The notes under the pieces are model-generated. The model was not told where the DNA came from, made no database searches, and worked only from the letters and a program-made list of their open reading frames with translations. 64,000 nt of DNA, taken from the NCBI GenBank assembly GCA_024398055.1, contig CP073749.1, forward strand, positions 5,039,035 to 5,103,034, in the 5' to 3' direction. Source of the stretch: a bacterium SCSIO 12741. GTDB taxonomy: Bacteria > Bacteroidota > Bacteroidia > Flavobacteriales_G > Salibacteraceae. Positions 46,905-55,527 of this stretch are shown here, piece by piece. Every line of letters starts with the position of its first letter. Within the stretch, counting starts at the first letter, position 1. Made by a program: the position numbers and the translations under genes.

Positions 46905-47785
46905 TAATCTTCTGTATATCGGGAGAACTTTAAAGAATGCGTCAAGTTCTCTTGAAATTGAATCGAAATTTTCTTCTTTTCTGCATTTTGAGTGTGGCTT
47001 TTCCCTTCTTCCGTGGCCATATCCAGACCAGAAAAAGTCCTTAAGACATCCTGTTCAAAATAAAGATGATAGGTTTTACCTGGCTCAAAGTTAATGGGAT
47101 CTTTTAAGTCAAATCTGTTCGTTCGATACAGGTCGCTGTATCCTGAGTGGATATAAAAATGTTCTACCAAATCTCCGTTACCCACTGAATCAATGTTTCC
47201 ATTAATGGTCGCAAAAATGTACTTACTCTTCCAGGGCCATCCCATATTGGTATAGGCAATGCTCAAGGGATGATCTGACGGATAGTCCATGTGATTGTAG
47301 GCTTCATTCAATTCAGGATCGACGCCAAATCCCATGAACAACTCCTGATAAGTTCCCGGCATCACAAATCCTTCAATAGTTCTGTCCCAAGTGGGTTGCG
47401 TGGGTGAAATGGGCGGGAAAGTGTTGTGATCAATGAGCTCCGTTTTAGTCACTTGATGCTCCTTATTTTCAGAATTAATAAGATTCACATTGGCTACATA
47501 AAATCGGAAATCAGACACTTTAAAATCCCGGTTCAAACTGTCTTGATAGACTTTCTCCAATTCAAAGGCTTGCCCCTTGACCTTAGGTTCTACATGAATT
47601 TTGACAATGACCATATTGGGATCAATATCCCCAGTATCCATAGCATATTCACAAGGACCATAACGGGAAGCTGATGGATTGAAATTCTCAGCCGCCGGAT
47701 CGAGGCAACCTTCCTCACCTCTGTTACATCCAGCCCAAGTCAGGCTAATTAAAAGAATGGCTAAAATGGGTGTAATCTTTTTCAT
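46904..47785 (-). CDS. MbnP-family lipoprotein, copy 1 (adjacent to MbnH-like)
   Basis: This 293-residue protein has a lipobox (LTWAGC) and a short disulfide-prone module (CLDPAAENFNPSASRYGPC). The rest is the MbnP fold, with KFRIYVANV-like strands (FRFYVANVNLI), FMGFGVDPELNE and MGWPWKSKYIFATINGNID. These motifs (Met-x-Trp-x-Trp, then beta-strand with Gly-x-Ile/Leu-Asp) are the family signature. It ends with HTQNAEKKKISIQFQENL. Its stop overlaps the MbnH-like start. It is a close paralog of the next gene, so a tandem duplication. A copper-binding role is inferred from MbnP and is not visible as an explicit metal site. Confidence 0.85.
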   Translation of the reverse strand: MKKITPILAILLISLTWAGCNRGEEGCLDPAAENFNPSASRYGPCEYAMDTGDIDPNMVIVKIHVEPKVKGQAFELEKVYQDSLNRDFKVSDFRFYVANVNLINSENKEHQVTKTELIDHNTFPPISPTQPTWDRTIEGFVMPGTYQELFMGFGVDPELNEAYNHMDYPSDHPLSIAYTNMGWPWKSKYIFATINGNIDSVGNGDLVEHFYIHSGYSDLYRTNRFDLKDPINFEPGKTYHLYFEQDVLRTFSGLDMATEEGKSHTQNAEKKKISIQFQENLTHSLKFSRYTED

Positions 47786-47948
47786 CAGGTTGTGATTTTA
47801 GGGAGTGCATGACCAAGAGACCTCAACAATTAGTTAATCACGTTGAAAATCAAACACTAAAGTCTATAAGAATAAACCTCAGATTACGGGAGAGGTTTGT
47901 TCAGAAATAAAATACTTTACCTGAAGATGCTCAAAAATTGAGCTCAAA

Positions 47949-48830
47949 TTACTCCACCGTGTAGCGGGAAAAGGTAAGTGACTGAGCCAGGTTCTCCTGA
48001 ATTTTGATGGAGATTTCCTTCTTTTCAGCATTTTGAGTATGACTGCGTCCATCCTCAGTAGCCATATCTAAGCCAGAGTATACCCGAAGAATATCTTGGG
48101 TAAAATACAGGTGATAGGTTTTTCCCACTTCAAATGTAATTGGAGTACCCAGATCAAAGGAATTGAACTTGTAAAGATCACTATACCCGGTATGGATGTA
48201 GTAAGCACGATCGGTGCCACCATTTCCAATTGAGTCTATATCTCCTTCGATAACTGCAAAACGGTACTTATCCTTCCAGCTCCAGCCCATTCCATTGTAA
48301 GTGGTGTTGAGTGGATGATCTGTTGGATAATCCAAAGGACGGTATTCTTCATTGAGTTCAGCATCAACTCCAAAACCCATGTACAATTCCTTGTACGTAC
48401 CCTTGGTTACTCTACCTTCAATGGTTTTGTCCCAAGTAGGAGAACCTGCAGGAACAGGCGGAAATGTATTGTGATCAATGAGTTCGGTCTTGGTTACCTG
48501 ACGTTTGTTTCGATCGGAATCAATTAAGCGAACATTAGCCACATAGAAACGGAAACTGGATGACTTGAAATTTCGATTCAAGCTATCTTGAAATACCGTT
48601 TCAAGTACAAAGGGTGATCCCTTCACAAGCGGTTCAATGTGGATTTTTACATCAATCAGATTGGGATCAACTGTTCCCGTATCGGTAGCATATTCACAAG
48701 GACCGTATCTCGACGCCAATGGGTCATAATTTTCGGCGGCAGGATCTAAACATCCTTCCTTTCCCTTTTCGCAGCTGACCCACACAAGGCTTGCGAGGAG
48801 AAGAACCGACAACTGTTTTAACTTTCTCAT
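47949..48830 (-). CDS. MbnP-family lipoprotein, copy 2
   Basis: Also 293 residues, with a lipobox-like LVWVSCEKG and the same N-terminal module (CLDPAAENYDPLASRYGPC). The family sequence runs FRFYVANVRLI, YMGFGVDAELNE, MGWSWKDKYRFAVIEGDID and HTQNAEKKEISIKIQENL. It is nearly the same in layout as copy 1, with a 163-bp gap between them (47786-47948) that holds a GCTCAA/TTGAGC palindrome and no ORF. The upstream gene is copy 3 (13-bp gap). The two duplicates may bind different ligands or be expressed differently. Their relation suggests a recent local duplication. Confidence 0.85.
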   Translation of the reverse strand: MRKLKQLSVLLLASLVWVSCEKGKEGCLDPAAENYDPLASRYGPCEYATDTGTVDPNLIDVKIHIEPLVKGSPFVLETVFQDSLNRNFKSSSFRFYVANVRLIDSDRNKRQVTKTELIDHNTFPPVPAGSPTWDKTIEGRVTKGTYKELYMGFGVDAELNEEYRPLDYPTDHPLNTTYNGMGWSWKDKYRFAVIEGDIDSIGNGGTDRAYYIHTGYSDLYKFNSFDLGTPITFEVGKTYHLYFTQDILRVYSGLDMATEDGRSHTQNAEKKEISIKIQENLAQSLTFSRYTVE

Positions 48831-48843
48831 AGCGCTGTTTTTC

Positions 48844-49704
48844 TTACTTAAAGACCTGGCTTGTATTAGCCATGATCGCGTTGGAGGTTGCGTCCGTGGA
48901 GTGCGAGGTCGGATTGGCTACTATGTCCACCCCATTCAAAAACATTCCACAATCCATTACAATCTCCATCTGTGTGGTATTACCCACTTCAATGGTAAAA
49001 GGTTTGTCCCAAAATACCAATTGCTGGTAATATTGATCCGCACCTATATGGTATTCAAAATCTAAATCAGGAATCTGATCACCATCTGAATCAAACTTTC
49101 CTTCCAACTTGATAAACTGGTACATGGCTCTCCACCCCCAGTGCATATTCGGATCTTGAAATCCAAGGGGATGTCCTTGTTCAAAATCTACTGGCTGTTT
49201 CGTATTGTTGGTCAAGGAATCTACCCCAAAAGAAAAGTAGGTGGCCACATAAGCTCCCGGATCCATTTTTCCAATGGAGTAAGTCTTGTTATCCGGATTA
49301 ACCAACAGGTAAACATCGGAAAGGTCATGCTTAGGCGAATGAGTACTATCGGCCCATCCATTGATTCCAGAGGCGTAGAACTGAACCCTTGAAAAAGAAA
49401 CATATTTCTGGTCAACCGTTTGGAATGTTTTGTTGTATTCCAGGGCCTGACCATTGACCTGAAAATCAAAAGCCAACTCTAAGTCTCCTTGCGTCGGGTA
49501 AGTACATGAGCCATCATCTTCTGTAGCCCAACTCACATAGTTTTCTGCTTTAGAATCGGTACATCCTGCGAGAATACAGGTTCCATCATCTTCCGTAGCC
49601 TCAGCTGAAAAATTACGAGCTCTACTGTCTGTACATCCCTTTTTGCTGCAGGAAGTTAAGGCCAAAGCCACCCCAATAACTCCTATTATCCATGCTATCT
49701 TCAT
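48844..49704 (-). CDS. MbnP-family lipoprotein, copy 3 (diverged)
   Basis: This 286-residue protein is the most diverged and the promoter-proximal of the three. A lipobox (VALTSC) is followed by two copies of the GCTDxxAxNxxxxATEDDGxC repeat (about residues 23-68), which the other two copies have once. Family parts include VQFYASGINGW, FSFGVDSLTNN and MHWGWRAMYQFIKLEGKFD, closer to the canonical MxWGW form, and a C-terminal HSTDATSNAI. The three copies and the MbnH-like gene are likely one transcript. Confidence 0.83.
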   Translation of the reverse strand: MKIAWIIGVIGVALALTSCSKKGCTDSRARNFSAEATEDDGTCILAGCTDSKAENYVSWATEDDGSCTYPTQGDLELAFDFQVNGQALEYNKTFQTVDQKYVSFSRVQFYASGINGWADSTHSPKHDLSDVYLLVNPDNKTYSIGKMDPGAYVATYFSFGVDSLTNNTKQPVDFEQGHPLGFQDPNMHWGWRAMYQFIKLEGKFDSDGDQIPDLDFEYHIGADQYYQQLVFWDKPFTIEVGNTTQMEIVMDCGMFLNGVDIVANPTSHSTDATSNAIMANTSQVFK

Positions 49705-49718
49705 CCTGATACAAGATT

Positions 49719-49749
49719 ACAACATAACCTAATTAAAAATACGTACAAA
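49719..49749 (-). promoter_or_regulatory. Candidate promoter of the MbnP/MbnH operon
   Basis: On the minus strand TTTG (49746-49749) and TATGTTGT (49719-49726) are 19 nt apart, close to the Bacteroidota pattern. The leader to the ATG at 49704 would be about ten bases, like that proposed for the 11761 gene. Confidence 0.4.
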
Positions 49750-49792
49750 CATCTGAATGGATGCCTGCATTTGAATGAAAGGCGTTAAAAAA

Positions 49793-50485
49793 TCAGAAGA
49801 TCTCGAGCAACTCGCTTAGGCACCCAATTTCCCAATCGGGTTGTTCATTGTGCTGCTCTTCCAGTGGATTGAAATAAACCTGGCTAATACCGGCGCCACG
49901 GGCTCCAACTATATCAGCAGTAAGGTCATCTCCGATCATAACAGACTGACTGGCTTCGGCACCTGAGCTTTTTAAGGCAAATTCGAAAATGCGCTGGTCG
50001 GGCTTCTTACATCCGGCCATTTCCGAAGTGATTACTTCGCCGAAATAATGGGAAAGTCCCGAGTTTTCGAGCTTCACTTTTTGCACTTCTTCGAAGCCAT
50101 TGGTAATGATGTGTAATTCGTATTTGGGCTTTAGGTAGTCTAACACAGGAAATGCATGATCCAACAGGTTGGTTTTCTTCGGACTATGTTCGATGTAGTA
50201 GTCACCTATTTCACCTGCCAGTGTTTCGTTTCGTACGCCCAGTTTGCCCAAAGCCTGACCAAAACGACCATAGCGTAATTCCTCCTTGCTCAACTGATTG
50301 ATTCGGTACAAATGCCACATGTATTCATTCACCTCTTCGTAAGTATGAATAAAGGTCATTGGATCACTCACCCCAGCTTCTTTGAGGTTGAAGACCTGAT
50401 AGATTTCATCTAAGGTTTCTCTGGAATTGCTTCGAAAATCCCAAAGAGTGCGATCTAAATCAAAGAATAAGTGGCGTATGGGCAT
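49793..50485 (-). CDS. yjjG: Noncanonical pyrimidine nucleotidase, YjjG family
   Basis: This 230-residue HAD-superfamily phosphatase has the nucleophile motif FFDLDRTLWDF near the start, the second motif in IITNGFEEVQ, the Lys in KKPDQRIFE and the acid motif MIGDDLTADIVGA. The cap domain is of the C1 helical type. YjjG relatives dephosphorylate noncanonical pyrimidine nucleotides and so act in house cleaning. It is the nearest upstream gene to the MbnP cluster, in the same direction, 88 bp away, with its own promoter likely. Confidence 0.9.
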   Translation of the reverse strand: MPIRHLFFDLDRTLWDFRSNSRETLDEIYQVFNLKEAGVSDPMTFIHTYEEVNEYMWHLYRINQLSKEELRYGRFGQALGKLGVRNETLAGEIGDYYIEHSPKKTNLLDHAFPVLDYLKPKYELHIITNGFEEVQKVKLENSGLSHYFGEVITSEMAGCKKPDQRIFEFALKSSGAEASQSVMIGDDLTADIVGARGAGISQVYFNPLEEQHNEQPDWEIGCLSELLEIF

Positions 50486-50600
50486 GCTGTGGTGCTAATT
50501 ATAAATGTTAAGGCTCAATCTAAAATTTTCAAAATCTACTTTGAGCTCAAAGAGCGGTCGCCGCAGGTAATCTTGAAACGTCAGGGTCAATCTTTTGTAT

Positions 50601-51041
50601 TCAGACAAAAAAATCCTTTAGCCACACCGAAAATGCGGTTAAAATGAAGGACCAAACAACAATAGAACTGAGCAAATAATAGATGGTCAACGGATTAGAC
50701 CTAAAGTATCGTGCGGTTACCAGACACACTATGGGAATAGACCCCACGCCAAGGATGATCGCCATTCCCGTGACACCGAAGCTATTTTTTAGCCAGATGA
50801 TAAATCGGTTTTTACGGGAAAATGTTTTCTGTTTGGGTTTATAGTGGACGGCAATCCAGTCGAAGATTAAACTACCTCCATAGTAAAACACCAGCGTACC
50901 TAACCAACCACCGGCAATGGAGATAAGGATCGTTTGCCAAAAATTATACTCCCCCATAAAATAGGTAGTGGACGGAGCAAACAAAAACTTGACCGATGTC
51001 CACAGAATATAAAAGGTTAACTTTCCAGCTTCTTCCAACAT
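50601..51041 (-). CDS. Small membrane protein of unknown function
   Basis: From the start at 51041 (MLEEAGKLTFYILWTSVKFL) this is 146 residues. Three hydrophobic segments are seen: FWQTILISIAGGWLGTLVFYY, GMAIILGVGSIPIVCLVTA and IYYLLSSIVVWSFILTAFSV. A basic loop (HYKPKQKTFSRKNR) lies between the first two. I do not recognise a family. The longer form from 51113 is less likely as it adds a polar N terminus. It is divergent from the ALDH gene. Confidence 0.6.
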   Translation of the reverse strand: MLEEAGKLTFYILWTSVKFLFAPSTTYFMGEYNFWQTILISIAGGWLGTLVFYYGGSLIFDWIAVHYKPKQKTFSRKNRFIIWLKNSFGVTGMAIILGVGSIPIVCLVTARYFRSNPLTIYYLLSSIVVWSFILTAFSVWLKDFFV

Positions 51042-51178
51042 AGACTTTACAAAATTAAGGTTTCCCGAGGGGATTGATCCCAGTGATCGTCTAATTTTAA
51101 CGGGATTTATCAAGGGTTTGGGCTGTTTTCAATGCCGCAATTTGATTACATTTAAGAAAGCAAAACGAGCAATAAGGA

Positions 51179-52624
51179 ATGACTGAGACATGGGCTATAT
51201 TATCTTCCAAGCAGCTGATTGATGGAAAGTTAATCACTGGCGAATCCAATGAGACTTTGACGGTAACTGAGAAGTTTAGCGGACATGAAATGGCCAAGAT
51301 TCAACTGACCAATTCACAGCAGGTAGAAGAAGCGATTCAATCTTCTGAAAAAGCCTTTCAGGAATTTTCCTTCTGGTCTGCCGGCGAACGCAGCGAAGCT
51401 TTGGAAAAACTGGAGCAACTGTTGGAGCAAAACGAGGAAGAATTTGCCCGACTCATTTGCCTTGAAGCCGGAAAACCCATTTCCTACGCCAGAACAGAAG
51501 TAGCTCGCTGCCGTGACACCTTAAAAACTGCTGCACGGGAGGCCCTGGTATTTACCGGTGAAACGGTTCCTATGGATTACCTAAATGGCACCGGAAAAAC
51601 AGCCTGGACTCGTCGAATGCCTTTGGGTCCGGTAACAGCAATATCTCCCTTCAACTTTCCATTAAACCTGGCCATGCATAAGATCGCGCCGGCCATTGCC
51701 TGTGGTTGTACCCTGGTCTTAAAACCGGCTCCTCAAGCTCCACTATCCTGCCTGGCATTTGCTAAGTTGGTTCAGGAATCCGGTGTTCTTCCAGATGGGG
51801 TGCTTAATGTGCTCGTTTGTTCTAATGAAGATGCAGAAACCCTGGTTCGAGACGAAAGAATGAAAATGCTGTCATTTACCGGAAGTTCGCAAGTAGGTTG
51901 GTACCTCAAAAGCATTTGTGGCCGCAAAAAAACAGCCTTAGAACTTGGAGGCAATGCTGCGGTTATCGTTGATCAAAGTGCCGATCTGGAAGCTGCCGCA
52001 CGCCAAATAGCTGGCGGTGCCTATCTCTACTCAGGGCAAATTTGCATCTCAACTCAACGCATTTTCGTTCACCATGAAGTCGTAAAAAGCTTTACCTCCC
52101 TTCTCGTTGATCAAATCGAAAAAGTGAAATCCGGCGACCCGATGGATGAAACGGTGATCAATGGTCCGGTAATACAGGACATTCATTTGGATCGTATCCA
52201 CCAATGGGTTAATGAAGCTGTTGAACAGGGAGCTCAAGTGCTGACCGGCGGAAAAATTCTGAGTCAGGAACAAAAGATCTACGCTCCCACCCTCCTATCC
52301 CAGGTCAATCGATCGATGAAGGTATGTTCAGAAGAAGTATTTGGACCTGTAGCCACCCTACAAACTTTCACTTCTATGGAAGAAGCCATCGATGAGGTAA
52401 ACGACTCGATTTATGGACTTCAGGCAGGCGTATTTACCCAAAACCTAAATCACCTCGATCTGCTCCATCGCAACCTGGATGTTGGTGGCATAATGATCAA
52501 TAATGTTCCCGGATTTCGCATAGACAGTATGCCTTATGGAGGCGTCAAACAATCGGGTCTCGGGCGAGAAGGAGTTCGCTACACGATGCGGGAAATGACC
52601 GAACCGCGATTAATGGTTCTATAA
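51179..52624 (+). CDS. NAD(P)-dependent aldehyde dehydrogenase
   Basis: This 481-residue enzyme has the ALDH features GPVTAISPFNFPLNLAMHKIAPAIACG (substrate/NAD region), FTGSSQVGW, the Glu in LELGGNAAVIVD (near 259), the catalytic Cys in SGQICISTQR and the C-terminal EEVFGPVATLQTF and PYGGVKQSGLGREG. The closest recall is to Bacteroidota ALDHs related to lactaldehyde or non-phosphorylating glyceraldehyde-3-phosphate dehydrogenases, but the substrate is not certain. A Crp-like regulator follows after 10 bp, so it may be regulated from within the operon. Confidence 0.9.
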   Translation: MTETWAILSSKQLIDGKLITGESNETLTVTEKFSGHEMAKIQLTNSQQVEEAIQSSEKAFQEFSFWSAGERSEALEKLEQLLEQNEEEFARLICLEAGKPISYARTEVARCRDTLKTAAREALVFTGETVPMDYLNGTGKTAWTRRMPLGPVTAISPFNFPLNLAMHKIAPAIACGCTLVLKPAPQAPLSCLAFAKLVQESGVLPDGVLNVLVCSNEDAETLVRDERMKMLSFTGSSQVGWYLKSICGRKKTALELGGNAAVIVDQSADLEAAARQIAGGAYLYSGQICISTQRIFVHHEVVKSFTSLLVDQIEKVKSGDPMDETVINGPVIQDIHLDRIHQWVNEAVEQGAQVLTGGKILSQEQKIYAPTLLSQVNRSMKVCSEEVFGPVATLQTFTSMEEAIDEVNDSIYGLQAGVFTQNLNHLDLLHRNLDVGGIMINNVPGFRIDSMPYGGVKQSGLGREGVRYTMREMTEPRLMVL

Positions 52625-52634
52625 CTCCCACTTC

Positions 52635-53219
52635 ATGGCTTCAAGAGCATCCATGCTTCCTTACTTACAGCGAATCAAGGATTTTTCGCACACCCTTTCT
52701 CCGCAAGCGATGAAGGCCATTGAGGCTTGTTTTCAAAAGAAATCCTACAAAAAAGGTGCACACCTCCTCAAGCCTAGCTGGATCTGTTCTGGACACCACA
52801 TGATTCAAAAAGGTATTCTACGTAAATACTTCATAGAAGGTGAGCGTGAAATAACCACCGAAATCTATTTACCCGGTGACGTAGCCATAGCTCTGGATAG
52901 TTACCTCAGCCAATTACCCTCTCAAGTTTACCTGGAAGCCGTTACCGATGCTGAACTAACCACTGTGGACAAACGAAGCTTTGATACCGCTCGAAAGAAT
53001 TTCCCCGAATTGAACCAGCTCGATCGATTGTTTGCTGAATATTATGCCGTTTGGTTTGAAAGAAGGCTTAGGGAAACCCAAACCTTAAGTGCTTCTGATC
53101 GCTACCGTGAGTTACTGGAATGCGAACCTCATTTACTGCAACTCCTTCCCCTTACCATTATCGCATCCTTTCTCAACGTATCTCCTGAAACACTCTCCCG
53201 GATTCGTTCAGCGATATGA
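52635..53219 (+). CDS. Crp/Fnr-family transcriptional regulator
   Basis: This 194-residue protein has a cNMP-binding-like beta-roll (KGAHLLKPSWICSGHHMIQKG, GDVAIALDSYLSQLPSQVY) and a C-terminal short helix-turn-helix (LLPLTIIASFLNVSPETLSRIRSAI). It belongs to the Bacteroidota Crp-like group. It has no iron-sulfur cysteines of FNR type. The ligand is unknown. It may regulate the ALDH gene in front (10-bp gap) or the membrane protein behind. Confidence 0.85.
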   Translation: MASRASMLPYLQRIKDFSHTLSPQAMKAIEACFQKKSYKKGAHLLKPSWICSGHHMIQKGILRKYFIEGEREITTEIYLPGDVAIALDSYLSQLPSQVYLEAVTDAELTTVDKRSFDTARKNFPELNQLDRLFAEYYAVWFERRLRETQTLSASDRYRELLECEPHLLQLLPLTIIASFLNVSPETLSRIRSAI

Positions 53220-53298
53220 TTAATTGATGTGGATCAATTTCGATAGGATCACAGGCTTTTACTATTGCCCAATGAATCCATCTTTAATTGTATCTGCT

Positions 53299-53718
53299 AT
53301 GCCTTTGCTCGCTAAGTACTTTCTAAATACACTATTACTCATCGACCTGATCATGGCTTTAGGCTTTGGTCTTTTCTCCTGGTTCTTTCCCCTCGAAACA
53401 TTTGGAACCCTCATCGATATTCCAGAGGCCCACACTTCTCTAATTCTCGCCTTGTTTGCCAGCCAGTCGATTTTTTATGTTCTCCTGGGCCTTGTTTGCT
53501 GGATAGGTATTCGAGTCCCTTATCCTGTTGGGCTATGGATTGGCTGTTTAATCGCCTTCCGCCATGCCGTTGTGGGATTTGCCAAATGGGGGGATGTGGG
53601 CAAAGAATGGTTAATCGGAAATCCCTATCCGGATTTGATCATTCATGCCACACTTTTTTGGGCCTACACTTTGGCTTTATGGATTACTTACCAGCAAAGA
53701 ACCAAGACCATGAGCTAA
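53299..53718 (+). CDS. Small integral membrane protein
   Basis: From MPLLAKYFLNTLLLIDLIMALG (53299) this is 139 residues with four hydrophobic segments (IDLIMALGFGLFSWFF, SLILALFASQSIFYVLLGLVCWIG, LWIGCLIAF, LIIHATLFWAYTLALWI). I do not recognise the family. The earlier starts at 53224 and 53272 add a polar segment before the first helix. It is the third gene of the ALDH-Crp cluster. Confidence 0.6.
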   Translation: MPLLAKYFLNTLLLIDLIMALGFGLFSWFFPLETFGTLIDIPEAHTSLILALFASQSIFYVLLGLVCWIGIRVPYPVGLWIGCLIAFRHAVVGFAKWGDVGKEWLIGNPYPDLIIHATLFWAYTLALWITYQQRTKTMS

Positions 53719-53783
53719 GGGTTAACTGGCCCATCGGTACTCGAGTCGTTAGCTAAATTCTTCGATATTTATACCTTTCTACC

Positions 53784-54239
53784 ATGAACCGAGAATACCG
53801 ACTAAAAATCTGCCGAAAATGCCAGAATCGTGGTTTTAGCATGGAACACGGCGTCATTTGTAAACTAACCTCCAAGCCAGCAGATTTTGGCAGCACTTGT
53901 CCTCTATATAAGTTGGACGAAGAAGCGCTCATAAAAAACAGAATTGAAGATATCCGTCGAGCCGAAGCAGAAGTTCAAGAAGAAAGCCTGGGAATGTCGG
54001 CTATTGGCATAAAATCGAGAAAAGGGGCTGGCTGTTTTATCATGATTGTGGCGGGAGGATTCAGCGTCTTTACCATATTGACTCTTGAAGTCATATCCAT
54101 ATGGGTTAGTGTTTTGTTTGTAGTGGGAGTGATCACCTTTATCATGGGTGTGCTAAAAGAACGCCAGAAAAAAGCAGAAAATCGAAATGTAGATTCAGCT
54201 ATTGATGACATGCTAAAAGATGAGGAAGGGCATGATTAA
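53784..54239 (+). CDS. Cys-rich membrane protein of unknown function
   Basis: This 151-residue protein starts with a zinc-ribbon-like cysteine cluster (ICRKCQNRGFSMEHGVICKL, then GSTCPLY), followed by a short polar helix, two adjacent membrane helices (CFIMIVAGGFSVFTILTLEV and WVSVLFVVGVITFIMGVL) and a basic/acidic tail (KDEEGHD). The cysteines can hold a metal. Similar small proteins occur in many Bacteroidota but I know no function. There is a 65-bp gap after the previous gene; the 3' side is noncoding. Confidence 0.65.
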   Translation: MNREYRLKICRKCQNRGFSMEHGVICKLTSKPADFGSTCPLYKLDEEALIKNRIEDIRRAEAEVQEESLGMSAIGIKSRKGAGCFIMIVAGGFSVFTILTLEVISIWVSVLFVVGVITFIMGVLKERQKKAENRNVDSAIDDMLKDEEGHD

Positions 54240-54347
54240 GGTCGGTTTATCGACCAAAAACCGTGAAAAAAGCCAAAAAATTCCTGGTCGGACCCAAAAA
54301 ATGTGCATTTCGTCCATTATTTAACATGTCACAAAACATCGACTCTT

Positions 54348-54497
54348 TATTTTTGTTGTTCCTATATGGTCGGTAAGTAAGAGTAAGAACAACCATAAGC
54401 CTCCGCGGGCTGCGGGTTGGCTGGAGTCAAATAGCTGCCGATTGTCACAAATGAGCTACTTCTATTTTTTGCGTCTGAATAGAAGTAGCTTTTTTTT
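54348..54497 (+). ncRNA. Candidate small RNA, 6S-like fold, terminator-ended
   Basis: This 257-bp gap (54240-54495) has a perfect -7 element (TATTTTTG, 54348-54355). A transcript from about 54362 would fold: GGTCGGTA (54368-54375) pairs with TGCCGATT (54436-54443), enclosing a large unpaired bubble and an inner hairpin (CAACC with GGTTG, then AGCC with GGCT, 54390-54419). It ends with an excellent terminator. A long stem with a central bubble resembles 6S RNA architecture (the 6S-Flavo class exists in this phylum), but no sequence signature confirms it. It could also be a 3' UTR of the upstream gene. Confidence 0.45.
54454..54497 (+). terminator. Strong rho-independent terminator
   Basis: AGCTACTTCTAT at 54454-54465 pairs perfectly (12 bp) with ATAGAAGTAGCT at 54479-54490, followed by seven T. 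The T run reaches the stop of speB on the opposite strand. It ends the candidate sRNA or the transcript of the upstream gene. Confidence 0.9.
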
Positions 54498-55527
54498 ATG
54501 CCTTCGATAACAGGGTTCTGTTAGCCAAGAAATAAAGTAAGCGAGCTCCTACATTCTGGTCCCATTCACCATGATTGTCGGGAGAAACCTCACACAGGTC
54601 GAATCCAATGATTTGTTTTCCAGCCATTGGAATGCTTTGAATCAAATAGGTTAGTTGGTCATAGGATAATCCTCCTGGAACGGGGGTTCCGGTATGGGGA
54701 CACAAGGACGGATCAAGTCCGTCGATATCCACTGACAGATAGACTTTATCTGGTAAGGCCGAAATTATTCTATCCACACAAGTTTTCCAGCTCTCCCCTT
54801 CCAGCAATGCCTTTTTTAAAGAGCGATCGGTAAAAGCCTGGATTCGATTATCCTCTTGAATCAGATGCCATTCCTGTTCGCAGAAATCACGAATACCAAC
54901 CTGAACCAACTTTTTGACCGAAGAAACTTCCTTGAGCATATTGTACATGATGGAGGCATGAGAGTAGGTAAAACCTTCATAAGCCGGGCGCAAATCCGCA
55001 TGGGCATCGATTTGGAGAATGCCATACTCGGGGTGGATATCGCCAAGAGCCTTCATCAATCCCAAAGGACAGCTGTGTTCTCCACCAACAAGTCCTACCA
55101 ATTTCCCTCGATTAAGCCATTGTGCACTTTCCTCCTTTACCCAAGAGCCAACCTGATTACTCCATTGATTGACCTGGACCACTTTGGCCTTTAAATCCGA
55201 AGTTAGTGCCTGCCCATTTTCAAGTGCATCAATTACTTCTTCACTGGCTGCTGAAGCCTGTTCATTCCATTGCTCCATTTCCTCATTTAAGGGAAGTGTT
55301 GCAATTCCGAGGTTCCAGGCTTCTGAAACATCTTCATCAAAAAAATCGAGCTGAACAGATGCTTCTATAATGGAACGAGGCCCATTGGCTGTTCCTCTTC
55401 GGTAAGACGTTGTAGCATCCCAGGGAACCGAAAGCAAAACAAGCTTTCCTTCTTCAGGCGAAAACGGAAATCCAAAATAATTACCGTTGTTTACTCCTAC
55501 TCCATTGGGGTCAAACGAGTGATCCAT
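54496..55527 (-). CDS. speB: Arginase/agmatinase family (likely agmatinase)
   Basis: From 55527 this 343-residue ureohydrolase has the manganese motifs [16 protein letters not shown] and SVDIDGLDP, plus HTGTPVPGG, and the C-terminal [20 protein letters not shown]. SpeB hydrolyses agmatine to putrescine and urea, feeding the fused SpeD-SpeE. Its ATG overlaps the fusion's end by 17 bp, so it is in the same operon, downstream. GGEHS replaces the more usual GGDHS. Arginase activity cannot be excluded; the polyamine context favours agmatinase. The upstream Met at 55596 is inside the other gene and improbable. Confidence 0.88.
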   Translation of the reverse strand: MDHSFDPNGVGVNNGNYFGFPFSPEEGKLVLLSVPWDATTSYRRGTANGPRSIIEASVQLDFFDEDVSEAWNLGIATLPLNEEMEQWNEQASAASEEVIDALENGQALTSDLKAKVVQVNQWSNQVGSWVKEESAQWLNRGKLVGLVGGEHSCPLGLMKALGDIHPEYGILQIDAHADLRPAYEGFTYSHASIMYNMLKEVSSVKKLVQVGIRDFCEQEWHLIQEDNRIQAFTDRSLKKALLEGESWKTCVDRIISALPDKVYLSVDIDGLDPSLCPHTGTPVPGGLSYDQLTYLIQSIPMAGKQIIGFDLCEVSPDNHGEWDQNVGARLLYFLANRTLLSKA

